Notes: generated by a model from the letters alone, not told the origin. Shown: positions 27,873 to 36,715, numbered from the stretch's first letter. The stretch: 64,000 nt of DNA from Shewanella fidelis ATCC BAA-318 (GCF_000518605.1 NZ_KI912458.1:310001-374000), one strand, 5' to 3'. Translations and numbers: made by a program.

Positions 27873-27885
27873 GATAATAATTAAC
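27873..27885. promoter_or_regulatory. Possible Fur box upstream of the TonB operon
   Basis: GATAATAATTAAC matches 12 of 13 positions of the Fur core GATAATNATTATC. Flanking bases match only partly. It lies 114 nt before the DUF3450 start, which would fit iron control of a TonB system. Confidence 0.35.
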
Positions 27886-27998
27886 AATCACAATAGAAAG
27901 ACAGGCTTAGGCAATAGGGAACTAAAGCAAAATAAGCGTACGCACCCTGTTGTTGATAAGTTAAAGCTTTTTTAATCACTTCAAATTGGTTGGGAACT

Positions 27999-28781
27999 AT
28001 GTCCAAGGTAAGCAATAAAACAAAAATCGCTACAGCGCTCATTGGCGCACTAGCCTTAGCAGGCAGCAACTTAGTGATTGCCGATCCTCTTTCAGACGTT
28101 CAGAACGCTGACAGTAAAATTCATACTGAAGCTGCTGCGTCTCAGAAGAAAGTTGATAAGTATTTTGATCAGGCTCAGGACATGTTGTTCGAGTATGGGT
28201 CAGTTGCTGATGAACGTGAATCACTGAAATCCTACAACGACTACGTAGCAAGCTTGGTTGCAGACCAAGAAGCTACAATGAAATTAATTCAAGATGACAT
28301 CAACGGTGTTGATGCATTACGTCAAGGCGTTGTGCCATTGATGTTTAAAATGGTTGATGCGCTAGAGCAGTTTGTGGCTCTTGACCTACCATTCAACACT
28401 GAAGTTCGTACAGAGCGTGTTGAAAACCTAAAGAAACTACTTAACAGTGCTGAAGTTACGCTTGCAGAAAAGTATCGTCTAATTCTTGATGCATACTCAA
28501 TTGAGCGTGAATACGGTGCAGCAATTGCAGTTAAAAGTGGCAAGCTAGAGCTAAATGGCAAAGAAGTACTTGTTGACTTCTTCAACCTAGGTCGTGTTGC
28601 ACTTTATGCCCAAAGCCTAGATGGCAAGTCTGCTTGGATGTATAACGAAGAAACTAAAGCTTGGGAACCGCTAGCTGATAGCCACCTACGCGAATTAACT
28701 AAAGGTATCCGTATCGCTCGTAAACAAGGCGCACCGGATCTATTCTCGTTACCAATTCCTGCTGCGGAGGCTGCACAATAA
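27999..28781 (+). CDS. DUF3450 periplasmic coiled-coil protein of the TonB system
   Basis: A 260-residue exported protein with a signal peptide cleaved near residue 28 (LVIA-DP), a coiled-coil region at about 30-120 and a C-terminal conserved domain (EYGAAIAVKSGKLELNGKEV; DFFNLGRVALYAQSLDG) that is DUF3450. Start chosen at the ATG at 27999 rather than the in-frame TTG at 27990. Its stop overlaps the next start as TAATG. DUF3450 genes regularly precede TtpC-type ExbB genes, so it probably works in TonB energisation; its biochemical role is unknown. Confidence 0.88.
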   Translation: MSKVSNKTKIATALIGALALAGSNLVIADPLSDVQNADSKIHTEAAASQKKVDKYFDQAQDMLFEYGSVADERESLKSYNDYVASLVADQEATMKLIQDDINGVDALRQGVVPLMFKMVDALEQFVALDLPFNTEVRTERVENLKKLLNSAEVTLAEKYRLILDAYSIEREYGAAIAVKSGKLELNGKEVLVDFFNLGRVALYAQSLDGKSAWMYNEETKAWEPLADSHLRELTKGIRIARKQGAPDLFSLPIPAAEAAQ

Positions 28782-30136
28782 TGAAGAAGTTTATCACTAC
28801 AGCAATTGTTGCTGCGAGCCTGTCATTATCTGCTGGTATCGCATATGCAGAAACTGCACCTAAGACAATTGATCAACTACTTAATCAAGTTAAAACTGAT
28901 CGCGCAAACGCTTCTAAAGTTAACGCTAAGCGTGAGCAAGAGTTTAAAAATGAACGTGGCGATAAAGCGGCATTACTAAAGCGTGAGAAAAACGCTTTAG
29001 CTGCTGAACGTCAACGCGGTAAAGACCTAAACCAAGCATTCTTAGATAACGAGCGTAAAATTGCTCAGTTAGAAGAAGATCTTAAAGTTGCTGAAGGTGA
29101 CTTAGGTGAAATGTTTGGTGTTGTTAAAGGCGACGCGGGCGATTTCGCTGGTAAGCTAGTTGGTTCAAACGTTTCTGCACAGTACCCAGGCCGTGATGTA
29201 TTCATCGCAGATCTAGGTGCGCGTAAGCAGCTTCCAAAAATCAACGAACTAGAACGTTTCTGGGAAGAGCAGCTGTTTGAAATGGCTGAGTCAGGTAAAG
29301 TTGTTAAGTTTGAAGGTACTGTAACAGGTATCGACGGCAACGTTAAAAACACGACCATTACTCGTATCGGTGCTTATAACTTAATCGCTGACGGCAAGTA
29401 TGTTGTTTATAACCCTGAACTAAGCTTAATTCAGGAACTTTCACAACAGCCTGACGCTTACCAAGTAAAATCTGCAGCAGCGTTTGAAAACACTACCTCT
29501 GGTACTGCGGCAGTTTATATTGACCCAGTACGCGGTACGCTACTGAATATCTTCACTGGTAAAGCGACCCTTGAAGAGCGTATTGAAGCCGGTGGTACAA
29601 TTGGTTACATCATCATGGGCTTATTAGCACTTGGTGCTCTAATCTCTATCGAGCGTCTAATCACTCTAGGTGTAGTTGGTGCTAAAGTTAAGGCTCAGCG
29701 TAAGAACCTTGATAACCCAGGTAACAACGCACTAGGTCGTGTACTTAAAGCTTACCAAGACAACAAAGATGTTGATGTTGAAACACTAGAGCTGAAACTT
29801 GATGAAGCAATTCTGAAAGAAACGCCAGCACTAGAATCACGTATCTCTATCATTAAGGTTCTTGCGGCTATCGCACCTATGATGGGTCTACTAGGTACAG
29901 TAACAGGTATGATTGCAACCTTCCAAAGCATTCAGTTGTTCGGTACAGGTGATCCTAAGCTAATGGCTGGTGGTATCTCTATGGCACTTATGACAACGGT
30001 TCAAGGTCTAGTTGCTGCTCTACCGCTAATGCTAATGCATGCAATTGTAACTGCACGTAGCAAGTCAATTGTACAGGTACTAGAAGAGCAAAGTGCTGGT
30101 ATCGTAGCTGCTCACGCTGAGAAGAGGGAAGCCTAA
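28781..30136 (+). CDS. ttpC: TtpC-like large ExbB/TolQ-family proton channel protein
   Basis: A 451-residue protein. A signal peptide (1-23, cut after AYA) and a long periplasmic coiled-coil region (about 30-110) precede a MotA/TolQ/ExbB domain at about 265-445, whose core is SIIKVLAAIAPMMGLLGTVTGMIATF (positions about 352-377). This is the TtpC design found with TonB2 systems of Vibrio, where it is needed for transport besides ExbB2/ExbD2. Overlaps both neighbours by 1 nt (TAATG), so it is tightly coupled. Confidence 0.9.
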   Translation: MKKFITTAIVAASLSLSAGIAYAETAPKTIDQLLNQVKTDRANASKVNAKREQEFKNERGDKAALLKREKNALAAERQRGKDLNQAFLDNERKIAQLEEDLKVAEGDLGEMFGVVKGDAGDFAGKLVGSNVSAQYPGRDVFIADLGARKQLPKINELERFWEEQLFEMAESGKVVKFEGTVTGIDGNVKNTTITRIGAYNLIADGKYVVYNPELSLIQELSQQPDAYQVKSAAAFENTTSGTAAVYIDPVRGTLLNIFTGKATLEERIEAGGTIGYIIMGLLALGALISIERLITLGVVGAKVKAQRKNLDNPGNNALGRVLKAYQDNKDVDVETLELKLDEAILKETPALESRISIIKVLAAIAPMMGLLGTVTGMIATFQSIQLFGTGDPKLMAGGISMALMTTVQGLVAALPLMLMHAIVTARSKSIVQVLEEQSAGIVAAHAEKREA

Positions 30137-30660
30137 TGTTATTCCTGATGGATATCTGGGATTCCGTCAGGGGCTTCATGGCCTCCGGGGGCGACGTCCT
30201 CTGGTTAGTGGCTGGTGTATTGTTTGTTATGTGGGTATTGATGCTTGAGCGTTACTGGTACCTTAACTGGGTGTCACCAAAACAGCACAAAGCAATCATT
30301 AGCGCATGGGAAGCACGAGAGGATTCTACCTCTTGGTATGCACACCGCATCCGTGAAGCTTGGGTATCCCAAGCGAAGCAAGATTTAACTGCACGTATGC
30401 TGATTATCAAAACCTTAGTAGCAATCTGTCCAATGATTGGTCTACTAGGTACCGTAACCGGTATGATTTCAGTATTCGATGTGATGGCAGTTCATGGGAC
30501 GAGTAATGCTCGTATGATGGCAGCTGGTATTTCAATGGCAACCATGCCGACAATGGCGGGAATGGTAGCAGCATTATCAGGCGTATTCTTTAGTACGCGT
30601 CTTGATGCAAAAATGAAAATCAGTTTAGCAAAGCTAAAAGACAGCATGCCGCACCACTAG
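30136..30660 (+). CDS. exbB: ExbB2-like TonB-system proton channel subunit
   Basis: A 174-residue MotA/TolQ/ExbB protein with three membrane helices. Helix 1 is around residues 17-37; the signature LVAICPMIGLLGTVTGMISVFD spans the second (about 95-116). Shorter than the 244-residue E. coli ExbB, as for ExbB2 of TonB2 systems. It sits between ttpC and exbD and supplies the proton-driven motor. Confidence 0.93.
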   Translation: MLFLMDIWDSVRGFMASGGDVLWLVAGVLFVMWVLMLERYWYLNWVSPKQHKAIISAWEAREDSTSWYAHRIREAWVSQAKQDLTARMLIIKTLVAICPMIGLLGTVTGMISVFDVMAVHGTSNARMMAAGISMATMPTMAGMVAALSGVFFSTRLDAKMKISLAKLKDSMPHH

Positions 30661-30673
30661 AGAGAGATTGAAC

Positions 30674-31078
30674 ATGGCACGTAGAAAGCATTCAAGCGTA
30701 GAAGAAGAAGCTGAGATCGATATGACCCCGATGCTAGACATCGTGTTCATCATGCTTATCTTCTTTATTGTAACAACATCGTTTGTAAAGCCATCAGGTC
30801 TTGACTATAACAAGCCTGAAGCATCACAAGCGACGAAGAAGCCTTCAGCAAACATCTTCATCGGTGTGAGCAAGACAGGTATCATCATGATGGAAAATCG
30901 TCAAGTTGATATCGAGCGTGTAACTGCAAACGTTGAACGTATGCTTGCAGAAGCACCAGAGGCAGCAGTATTGATTCAAGCTGACCAAGAAGCTAAACAT
31001 GGTTTAGTGGTTAAGGTGCTTGATAACGTTAAAGCTGCAGGTATTGATAAGATATCTGTATCGGCGGGGAACGAATAA
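30674..31078 (+). CDS. exbD: ExbD2-like TonB-system subunit
   Basis: A 134-residue protein with one membrane helix (about 17-38). The sequence EIDMTPMLDIVFIMLIFFIV includes the membrane Asp (D in MLDIV) needed for proton flow. Start chosen at the ATG at 30674 behind AGAGAGA; a TTG lies 6 nt upstream. Periplasmic C-terminal domain follows. Works with ExbB to power TonB. Confidence 0.93.
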   Translation: MARRKHSSVEEEAEIDMTPMLDIVFIMLIFFIVTTSFVKPSGLDYNKPEASQATKKPSANIFIGVSKTGIIMMENRQVDIERVTANVERMLAEAPEAAVLIQADQEAKHGLVVKVLDNVKAAGIDKISVSAGNE

Positions 31079-31079
31079 T

Positions 31080-31700
31080 ATGCTGAGAGGAATAGTATCA
31101 CTGATAATTGGTGCTGCTGTGACTTTTGCTTTGTTTGTCTTCATGGCTTTCTTGGTAGGTGGCGGTCCAACCCGCCACGAAACCTCGACAGAGACTCCTG
31201 TCATTGAAATTACCATGAACAGAGATGACGCAACTGCGCAGAATAAGCCAAGGGTTAAGCCTAAACCGCCTACACCCCCAGAGCAGCCGCCAAAGCCGGA
31301 TACTACGCCACCAGATAGTTCATCTGACATTGATACAAATATGTCATTTAATATGGGTGGAGTTGAAGCCGGTGGAGCAAATACTGGATTTAAACTAGGC
31401 AACATGATGACGCGAGATGGTGATGCTACACCTATCGTTCGAATCGAGCCTCAGTATCCAATTGCTGCAGCACGAGATGGTAAAGAAGGTTGGGTACAAC
31501 TTAGCTTTACGATTAACGAGCTAGGTGGTGTTGAAGACGTTAAGGTGATTAAAGCTGAACCGAAGCGTTTATTTAACAAAGAAGCACGCCGAGCGCTTAA
31601 AAAGTGGAAGTACAAGCCAAAGATTGTTGATGGTAAAGCCCTTAAGCAACCTGGCATGACTGTTCAACTTGACTTCACATTAGACAAAGGAGGCAGATAA
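31080..31700 (+). CDS. tonB: TonB2-like energy transducer
   Basis: A 206-residue TonB protein, short like TonB2. It has an N-terminal membrane anchor (about 4-25), a Pro/Lys-rich spacer (KPRVKPKPPTPPEQPPKP, about 55-75), and a C-terminal TonB domain (about 115-205) starting PQYPIAAARDGKEGWVQLSF. The ATG at 31080 begins 1 nt after exbD; the longer frame upstream runs back into exbD and is not used. It contacts the TonB box of outer-membrane receptors such as the neighbouring one. Confidence 0.93.
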   Translation: MLRGIVSLIIGAAVTFALFVFMAFLVGGGPTRHETSTETPVIEITMNRDDATAQNKPRVKPKPPTPPEQPPKPDTTPPDSSSDIDTNMSFNMGGVEAGGANTGFKLGNMMTRDGDATPIVRIEPQYPIAAARDGKEGWVQLSFTINELGGVEDVKVIKAEPKRLFNKEARRALKKWKYKPKIVDGKALKQPGMTVQLDFTLDKGGR

Positions 31701-31702
31701 TT

Positions 31703-32950
31703 ATGACTAAAGTTAATTCTATAGCCGCTGCCCTGTTACTTTGTTTAGGTGGAAGCGTTGCGGTAGCTCCAGTAGCCTATGCTGCTGAGAAGTGCCCAAT
31801 TGAAAAGCGTAAATCTAAAGCAGTAGGTCAAAGCGCTTCAAAGAAGGTACAACGTTCTTTTGAAGCGTACACTGAAGGTAATCTAGATGAAGCTATCTCG
31901 ATTCTTCTAGAGACCAATGCTAAAAACGATTTTGATAAAGCGTATATCGACCGCATGTTAGGTAACTTCTATGCGGAAAAAGGCCAAATGGGTACTGCTA
32001 TTAAGTACCTTAAGTCTGCGGTAGATGCTGATATTCTAGGCGGTGTTGACCACGCTCAAACTCTACGACTCTATGCTGATCTCCTAATCGGAGAGAAAAA
32101 GTTTAAAGAGTCTATCCCAATGTATTACAAGTGGATGGAGTTTACCTGTAAAGAAGATCCGCAAGTTTACCGTCGTATCGGTATTGCGTATTCAGAGCAG
32201 AAAGAGTGGAACAAAGTACTAGAAGTTGCTGATAAAGGTTTAGCATTAGCAAAAGAGCCGGATAAAGGCTTGTACCAAATGAAACTAACTGCTTACTTCA
32301 ATCAAAAGAAGTATAAAGATGCAGTTAAAGTTCTTGAAATCATGGTTCCTTTGTTCCAAGACGACAAGCGCTTGTGGGTTCAGTTGGCACAGTTTTACTT
32401 GATGACCGAAGACTACACTAAGTCACTGGCAACATATGACTTAGCTTACAAAAATGGCTTTTTGGAGACAGCGGGTAATATTACGCGTCTGACTCAGCTG
32501 TTGGCTCAAAATGGTTCGCCATATAATGCGTCACAGATTTTTGCTAAGCACATGAAGTCTGGATTGATTAAAGAAGATGAAAAGAGTTTAACCACTCTTG
32601 CAGGTTTTTATCATAATGCTAAGGAGCTAAAAGAAGCTGCTGCAACATATGGTAAGGCTGCTGAAATCAATAATTCAGGTAAACTTTATCTAAGACAAGG
32701 TCGTATTTTAGCGTTAGATGGTCAGCATAAGTCTGCTATTACAGCGTTAAGAAAGGCTTTAGATGCAGGAGTTAAGAGTCCTGGTGAAGTTCAATTTGAA
32801 CTGGCACTAGCTTACTTAAATCAGAAGCAATACAAGTCAGCATATAAGTATGCACAACTTGCAGCTAATGATAAGAAAACTGCACGCTCAGCTAAAAGCT
32901 ATATCGCTTATATTAAAGAGAAAGCCCGCGTTCATAACGTGAGCCTTTAA
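31703..32950 (+). CDS. Secreted TPR-repeat protein of the TonB operon
   Basis: A 415-residue exported protein, signal peptide cut near residue 27 (AYA-AE). The rest is helical with repeated tetratricopeptide units, for instance at DKAYIDRMLGNFYAEKGQMG and LYLRQGRILALDGQHKSAI. It starts 2 nt after tonB, overlapping nothing but with GGAGG inside the tonB end. TPR genes close DUF3450/TtpC operons in related genera and probably act as periplasmic assembly or docking factors; unproven here. Confidence 0.85.
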   Translation: MTKVNSIAAALLLCLGGSVAVAPVAYAAEKCPIEKRKSKAVGQSASKKVQRSFEAYTEGNLDEAISILLETNAKNDFDKAYIDRMLGNFYAEKGQMGTAIKYLKSAVDADILGGVDHAQTLRLYADLLIGEKKFKESIPMYYKWMEFTCKEDPQVYRRIGIAYSEQKEWNKVLEVADKGLALAKEPDKGLYQMKLTAYFNQKKYKDAVKVLEIMVPLFQDDKRLWVQLAQFYLMTEDYTKSLATYDLAYKNGFLETAGNITRLTQLLAQNGSPYNASQIFAKHMKSGLIKEDEKSLTTLAGFYHNAKELKEAAATYGKAAEINNSGKLYLRQGRILALDGQHKSAITALRKALDAGVKSPGEVQFELALAYLNQKQYKSAYKYAQLAANDKKTARSAKSYIAYIKEKARVHNVSL

Positions 32951-32964
32951 TTTAACTGATATCG

Positions 32965-32992
32965 AAAAAGCCCCTTTATAGGGGCTTTTTTA
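32965..32992 (+). terminator. Terminator of the TonB operon
   Basis: AAAAAGCCCC-TTTATA-GGGGCTTTTT is a perfect 10-bp stem with a T tract, 15 nt after the TPR gene. Confidence 0.92.
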
Positions 32993-33017
32993 TTTTCTAA
33001 TATCAAATGCAAGTCTC

Positions 33018-33357
33018 TAATACCAATTAGTATAAGCAGTTGAGCTACTTAGAGCTATTTTTGGCAAACTAATTCAAGGCGAATAACTGAAAGAATGGTT
33101 GCTCCCTTGTGAAGTTATTCAACGCAGAAGTAGGCAGTCAAAAACGCTCCAGAATGGGGAGTTTTAGCGGCTCTTAACCTGCGATTCTTGATAAAAAGAG
33201 GAAGCTTGAACGTAGAGCAACTTTGCAACTATGCTCTTCATTTGTTACGAGCTGCATGGATGCAGCAAATGTCATTAAAGCAGGAGCACTTAATGACCTT
33301 GTCTCAGTGACGGTAAATTCTCGCTGAGCGATCAAATCTTTATATTAATTGGTATAA
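33018..33357 (+). repeat. MITE-like repeat, full-length copy (about 340 bp)
   Basis: Bounded by inverted ends TAATACCAATTAGTATAAG (left) and TATATTAATTGGTATAAAA (right), with no coding capacity of its own. Parts recur at 9679-9743, 27020-27155 and 61901-61959. The right end overlaps the last codons and stop of the degenerate GGDEF gene on the minus strand. Confidence 0.82.
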
Positions 33358-33854
33358 AACTCAATAACTTTTGCTTTCCCGTTAATTGGTGATTGCCGAG
33401 TATGCTTTTCAACCGTGTTAAATAGCTTATCTAAATATAGATCCTTATGTGGTTTGCATACACAGCCAGCTAATTGGTATTCGATAGGGTTGTAGCTTTG
33501 TGATAAGAGGTTTTGGTTAAACTCGACAATTTGCGATTCTAGCCGCTTTAATACAACGTGGATCCCGGCCTCATTAATATCGAATAAGCCTAAGGCAAAA
33601 ACTTGGTTATCCAACCTTGCTAGTAAATCAGTGGTTCTTAGTAAGGCTTGCTGGATCTGCTTCATGAATAATTCTAACAATTTTGGTTGATAAATAGTTT
33701 CATGAATGTGTGGGCATAGATACAATAAAGCCACACTTTGTTGATCACGTATGTGGCGATGCCATTCGCGATTGAAGACCTCCATAAAATAGGTTTGGTT
33801 ATAAACGCCTGTTTCAGGATCCCTAAAGCCAGAGTTACTGAATGAATAAATCAT
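33345..33854 (-). CDS. Degenerate GGDEF-domain protein
   Basis: A 169-residue cytoplasmic protein that follows the diguanylate-cyclase fold (DPETGVYNQTYFMEVFNREWHRH resembles the DxLTgLxNRryf start; about residues 12-34). The GG(D/E)EF signature is replaced by LDNQVFALG, so it should not make c-di-GMP. Start at 33854 behind AGGAG (an in-frame TTG is 3 nt upstream). The last residues YTN and the stop come from a MITE end, so the original C-terminus may be lost. Divergent from the DUF885 gene. Confidence 0.75.
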   Translation of the reverse strand: MIYSFSNSGFRDPETGVYNQTYFMEVFNREWHRHIRDQQSVALLYLCPHIHETIYQPKLLELFMKQIQQALLRTTDLLARLDNQVFALGLFDINEAGIHVVLKRLESQIVEFNQNLLSQSYNPIEYQLAGCVCKPHKDLYLDKLFNTVEKHTRQSPINGKAKVIEFYTN

Positions 33855-33929
33855 CAAAGGCTCCTAGGTTACACAAGGTTTGTGGGATCTCAGATTAAGT
33901 ATAGAACAATAAATAGAAGGAATAATAAA

Positions 33930-35762
33930 ATGAGGAAGGCGGTACTTGCGCTATCGGTTGGTGCAATTTTAGGTCTTACAGCTTGTGACAAAAATGAAAG
34001 CGAGCAGCCACAGCAAGCGAGCAGTGTCAGCCCGAAAGCGGCAGTAGAAGCGACTCAAACTCAGTCTGCTGAGCAAGCGTATTTGGCTTTAGTGGATAAT
34101 TTCTTTAAAGATAGACTTAAATTAGAGCCTATCTATGCGACTTATGTTGGCGTTAATGATTATAACGATCAGTTTGGTGATGGCTTGTCTGATGCTTACT
34201 TAACAGAGCGTCATAACCTTAATACTCGTTATCTAAACGAGGTTAAAAAGATCGATAGAGAGCAACTGTCTGATGCATTAAAGCTAAGCTACGATATGTT
34301 TACTTACAATCGTAATGTCGCATTAGCAGACGAAACCTTCCCAAACCACTTTATGCCAATGAACCAGTTTTATAGCACTGTAATTAGCATGGTGCAGCTC
34401 GGTAGTGGTGAGAGTGCACAGCCATTTAATACAGTTGAAGATTACCGTAACTGGCAAAAACGTTTGCAGGGCTTTATTAAGTGGATGCAAGTGGCACAAG
34501 AGCGCATGAACGAAGGGATTGAAAGTAAAGTCGTGCTGCCACGTGTGCTGGTTGAGCGTATCATTCCGCAGTTGAGTGCACAGTTGGTCGACAATGTAAG
34601 CGATAGTTTATTTTATACGCCTATCACATTGATGCCTGAAAGCTTCTCTGATGCCGATAAGCAAGCACTAACTGCTGAGTATACTCAGCTGATTGGTGAG
34701 CAGCTACTGCCAGAGCTTACGTCTTTAAGAGACTATTTTAAAAACACTTACTTAAAATCATCTCGCGCTACAGACGGTTGGTGGGGCTTGCCTAACGGAA
34801 AAGTTTGGTATCAGCATTTAGCGAATACCCATACAACAACCACTATGCCTGTTGATGAGATCCATAAAGTGGGTTTAGAAGAAGTGGCGCGGATTCTATC
34901 TGAGATGGATGGTGTAAGAAAACAGGTTGGTTTTGAGGGCGACCTAAGCGCATTTTTTGCATCACTTGCATCTGAGCCGCAATATTTCTTTACTGAGCGT
35001 CAAGATTTAGTTGATGGTTACATGGGGTTGAAAGATAAGATTAATCTTGAGCTACCTAAGTATTTTAATGTCATGCCAAAAGCTGACTACATTGTTAAGC
35101 CTGTTGAGAGTTTTAGAGAGAAATCGGCAGCGGGGGCGTCTTATCAGGCTCCGGCGGTTGATGGTTCTCGCCCAGGTGTGTTCTATATCAATACCTATAA
35201 TTTAAAGGCACAGCCAAAGTGGGGCATGACAACACTTTCTCTGCATGAAGCTGCACCGGGACATCATTTCCAGATTGCCATTAAGCAAGAACTAACAGGT
35301 GTGCCAGAATTTCAGCGTTTTGGCGGTTACACCGCCTTTGAAGAAGGTTGGGCACTGTATGCTGAGTATTTAGGTATTGAAATGGGACTGTTTGAAGATC
35401 CATATCAGTACTTCGGTAAACTGTCTGATGAAATGCTACGTGCGATGCGGTTAGTTGTTGACACAGGTCTTCATGCCAAAGGCTGGAGTCGTGAGCAAGC
35501 TATTCAATATATGAAAGACAACTCACCAATGGCTGAAACCGATATTATCGCTGAGGTTGAACGTTACATGGCGATCCCCGGTCAAGCTTTGAGTTATAAA
35601 GTGGGTCAGTTACAGATTTTGGCACTAAGAGCTAAAGCTGAAAAAGAGTTAGGCGATAAGTTTGATTTAAAGGCCTATCACGACCAAATTTTGACTTCAG
35701 GTTCACTGCCAATGGAAGTGATGGAGTTAAAAGTGAACGATTGGATTGCTAAGCAAAAGTAA
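33930..35762 (+). CDS. DUF885 family zinc-peptidase-like lipoprotein
   Basis: A 610-residue protein with a lipoprotein signal ending GLTAC (Cys at about 20), so it should be membrane-anchored. The metallopeptidase-type motif LHEAAPGHHFQ, characteristic of DUF885, lies near residue 438, with the downstream Glu in FEEGWALYAEYLG acting as probable third zinc ligand. DUF885 members are dipeptidase- or carboxypeptidase-like; substrate unknown. Start at the ATG at 33930 behind AGAAGGAA, not at the earlier in-frame start at 33882. Confidence 0.88.
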   Translation: MRKAVLALSVGAILGLTACDKNESEQPQQASSVSPKAAVEATQTQSAEQAYLALVDNFFKDRLKLEPIYATYVGVNDYNDQFGDGLSDAYLTERHNLNTRYLNEVKKIDREQLSDALKLSYDMFTYNRNVALADETFPNHFMPMNQFYSTVISMVQLGSGESAQPFNTVEDYRNWQKRLQGFIKWMQVAQERMNEGIESKVVLPRVLVERIIPQLSAQLVDNVSDSLFYTPITLMPESFSDADKQALTAEYTQLIGEQLLPELTSLRDYFKNTYLKSSRATDGWWGLPNGKVWYQHLANTHTTTTMPVDEIHKVGLEEVARILSEMDGVRKQVGFEGDLSAFFASLASEPQYFFTERQDLVDGYMGLKDKINLELPKYFNVMPKADYIVKPVESFREKSAAGASYQAPAVDGSRPGVFYINTYNLKAQPKWGMTTLSLHEAAPGHHFQIAIKQELTGVPEFQRFGGYTAFEEGWALYAEYLGIEMGLFEDPYQYFGKLSDEMLRAMRLVVDTGLHAKGWSREQAIQYMKDNSPMAETDIIAEVERYMAIPGQALSYKVGQLQILALRAKAEKELGDKFDLKAYHDQILTSGSLPMEVMELKVNDWIAKQK

Positions 35763-35778
35763 CTTAATCAATCTGTCA

Positions 35779-35829
35779 TAACCCTGCTGGGATGTACCGT
35801 AAAATTTGGTATATACTGGCAGGGTTTTA
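35779..35829 (+). terminator. Possible terminator after the DUF885 gene
   Basis: AACCCTGC pairs with GCAGGGTT across a 30-nt loop that also contains a TATACT-like -10 element, followed by TTATTTTG. It may be a terminator, but the long loop leaves this open. Confidence 0.4.
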
Positions 35830-35871
35830 TTTTGCCCAATTGGCAATAACAATTATTTATGGGAGAAAACC

Positions 35872-36150
35872 ATGGTACAAGCAACAGCAAGACACCTACT
35901 AGTAGATTCAGAAGCACAGTGTCTAGAACTTAAGCAACAGATCCTTGATGGTGCAGATTTCGGTGATGTTGCAAAAGCTCACTCTTCTTGCCCATCTTCA
36001 GCACAAGGTGGTGACTTAGGTTCATTTGGCCCAGGTATGATGGTTAGAGAATTTGATGAAGTTGTTTTCAGCGCGCCATTGAATGAAGTTCAAGGTCCGG
36101 TTAAGACTCAATTTGGTTACCACTTACTAGAAGTGACAAGCAGAGGCTAA
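35872..36150 (+). CDS. ppiC: PpiC parvulin-type peptidyl-prolyl isomerase
   Basis: A 92-residue single-domain cytoplasmic parvulin, as in E. coli PpiC (93 residues). Key stretches are ARHLLVDSEAQC, SSCPSSAQGGDLGSFGPGMM and QFGYHLLEV (His and Phe of the active site). It catalyses cis-trans isomerisation at Xaa-Pro bonds. Start at 35872 after GGGAGAAAAC. Confidence 0.95.
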   Translation: MVQATARHLLVDSEAQCLELKQQILDGADFGDVAKAHSSCPSSAQGGDLGSFGPGMMVREFDEVVFSAPLNEVQGPVKTQFGYHLLEVTSRG

Positions 36151-36181
36151 CCTAACCACTGTTTTTCTAGAGGAAGTCAAC

Positions 36182-36715
36182 ATGCTCGAACTGTATAGCG
36201 ATAGATTAAGGCTGAGGACGGTAGTCGCCAGTGATTGGGACAACTTTCTATTTACTCATTCAAATGAACAACTTAATGAGTTTGTACGAAAGCCTCAACC
36301 AGAAACCGCTATACGAGAAAAGTTCGAGCGTGTATTAACGAGTAAAGAGTTTGTTGAAGGCGAGTGGTTACTTACTGTTATTGAACAGGTGCATGACCAA
36401 GCCTTTGTCGGGTTTATCGGTTTGCAAAATAGTGACGCTGAAATGCAGCAACTGCAGGTGGGCTATATGCTACATCCTGATGCTCAGGGTCAAGGTTTTG
36501 CCACTGAAGCCCTTAAAGCGATCGTTGATTGGGCTTGCTTAGTTTATAAACCACACAAGTTTATAGCTTATTGTGTGGCGCCGAATATTGCTTCCACTAA
36601 AGTATTGGAAAATTGTGGTTTCGTGCGTGAAGGCTTACTACGTGAAAACTGCAAAATTGGCGAGCAATGGTTTGATGATTGCATTTATGGACTATTAGCA
36701 GCAGAAAGGTGTTAG
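36182..36715 (+). CDS. GNAT acetyltransferase, RimJ/RimL type
   Basis: A 177-residue N-acetyltransferase. The acetyl-CoA binding region YMLHPDAQGQGFATEALKAI (about 96-115) holds the Q-x-x-G-x-A loop, and NIASTKVLENCGFVREGLLR (about 140-159) is the C-terminal RimJ/RimL signature. Likely acetylates a ribosomal protein N-terminus or a small amine. Lies 31 nt after ppiC, so may share its transcript. Confidence 0.88.
   Translation: MLELYSDRLRLRTVVASDWDNFLFTHSNEQLNEFVRKPQPETAIREKFERVLTSKEFVEGEWLLTVIEQVHDQAFVGFIGLQNSDAEMQQLQVGYMLHPDAQGQGFATEALKAIVDWACLVYKPHKFIAYCVAPNIASTKVLENCGFVREGLLRENCKIGEQWFDDCIYGLLAAERC

Larger units (their letters stand above)
26896..27998. other. 1.1-kb intergenic region before the TonB operon
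   Basis: Holds a half MITE copy (27020-27155), a small palindrome at 27844-27863 (CTACATC-CTCGAA-GATGTAG) and a Fur-like element at 27873-27885. Otherwise very AT-rich with no convincing gene. The operon promoter probably lies in the last 200 bp. Confidence 0.55.

Noticed and set aside
27881..28251. Small minus-strand frames before and inside the DUF3450 gene
   Set aside because: Low complexity, overlap the signal peptide and coiled-coil codons, no ribosome-binding site.
31004..31405. Minus-strand 133-residue frame over exbD/tonB
   Set aside because: Mirror of the TonB Pro-rich codons; explained fully by tonB.
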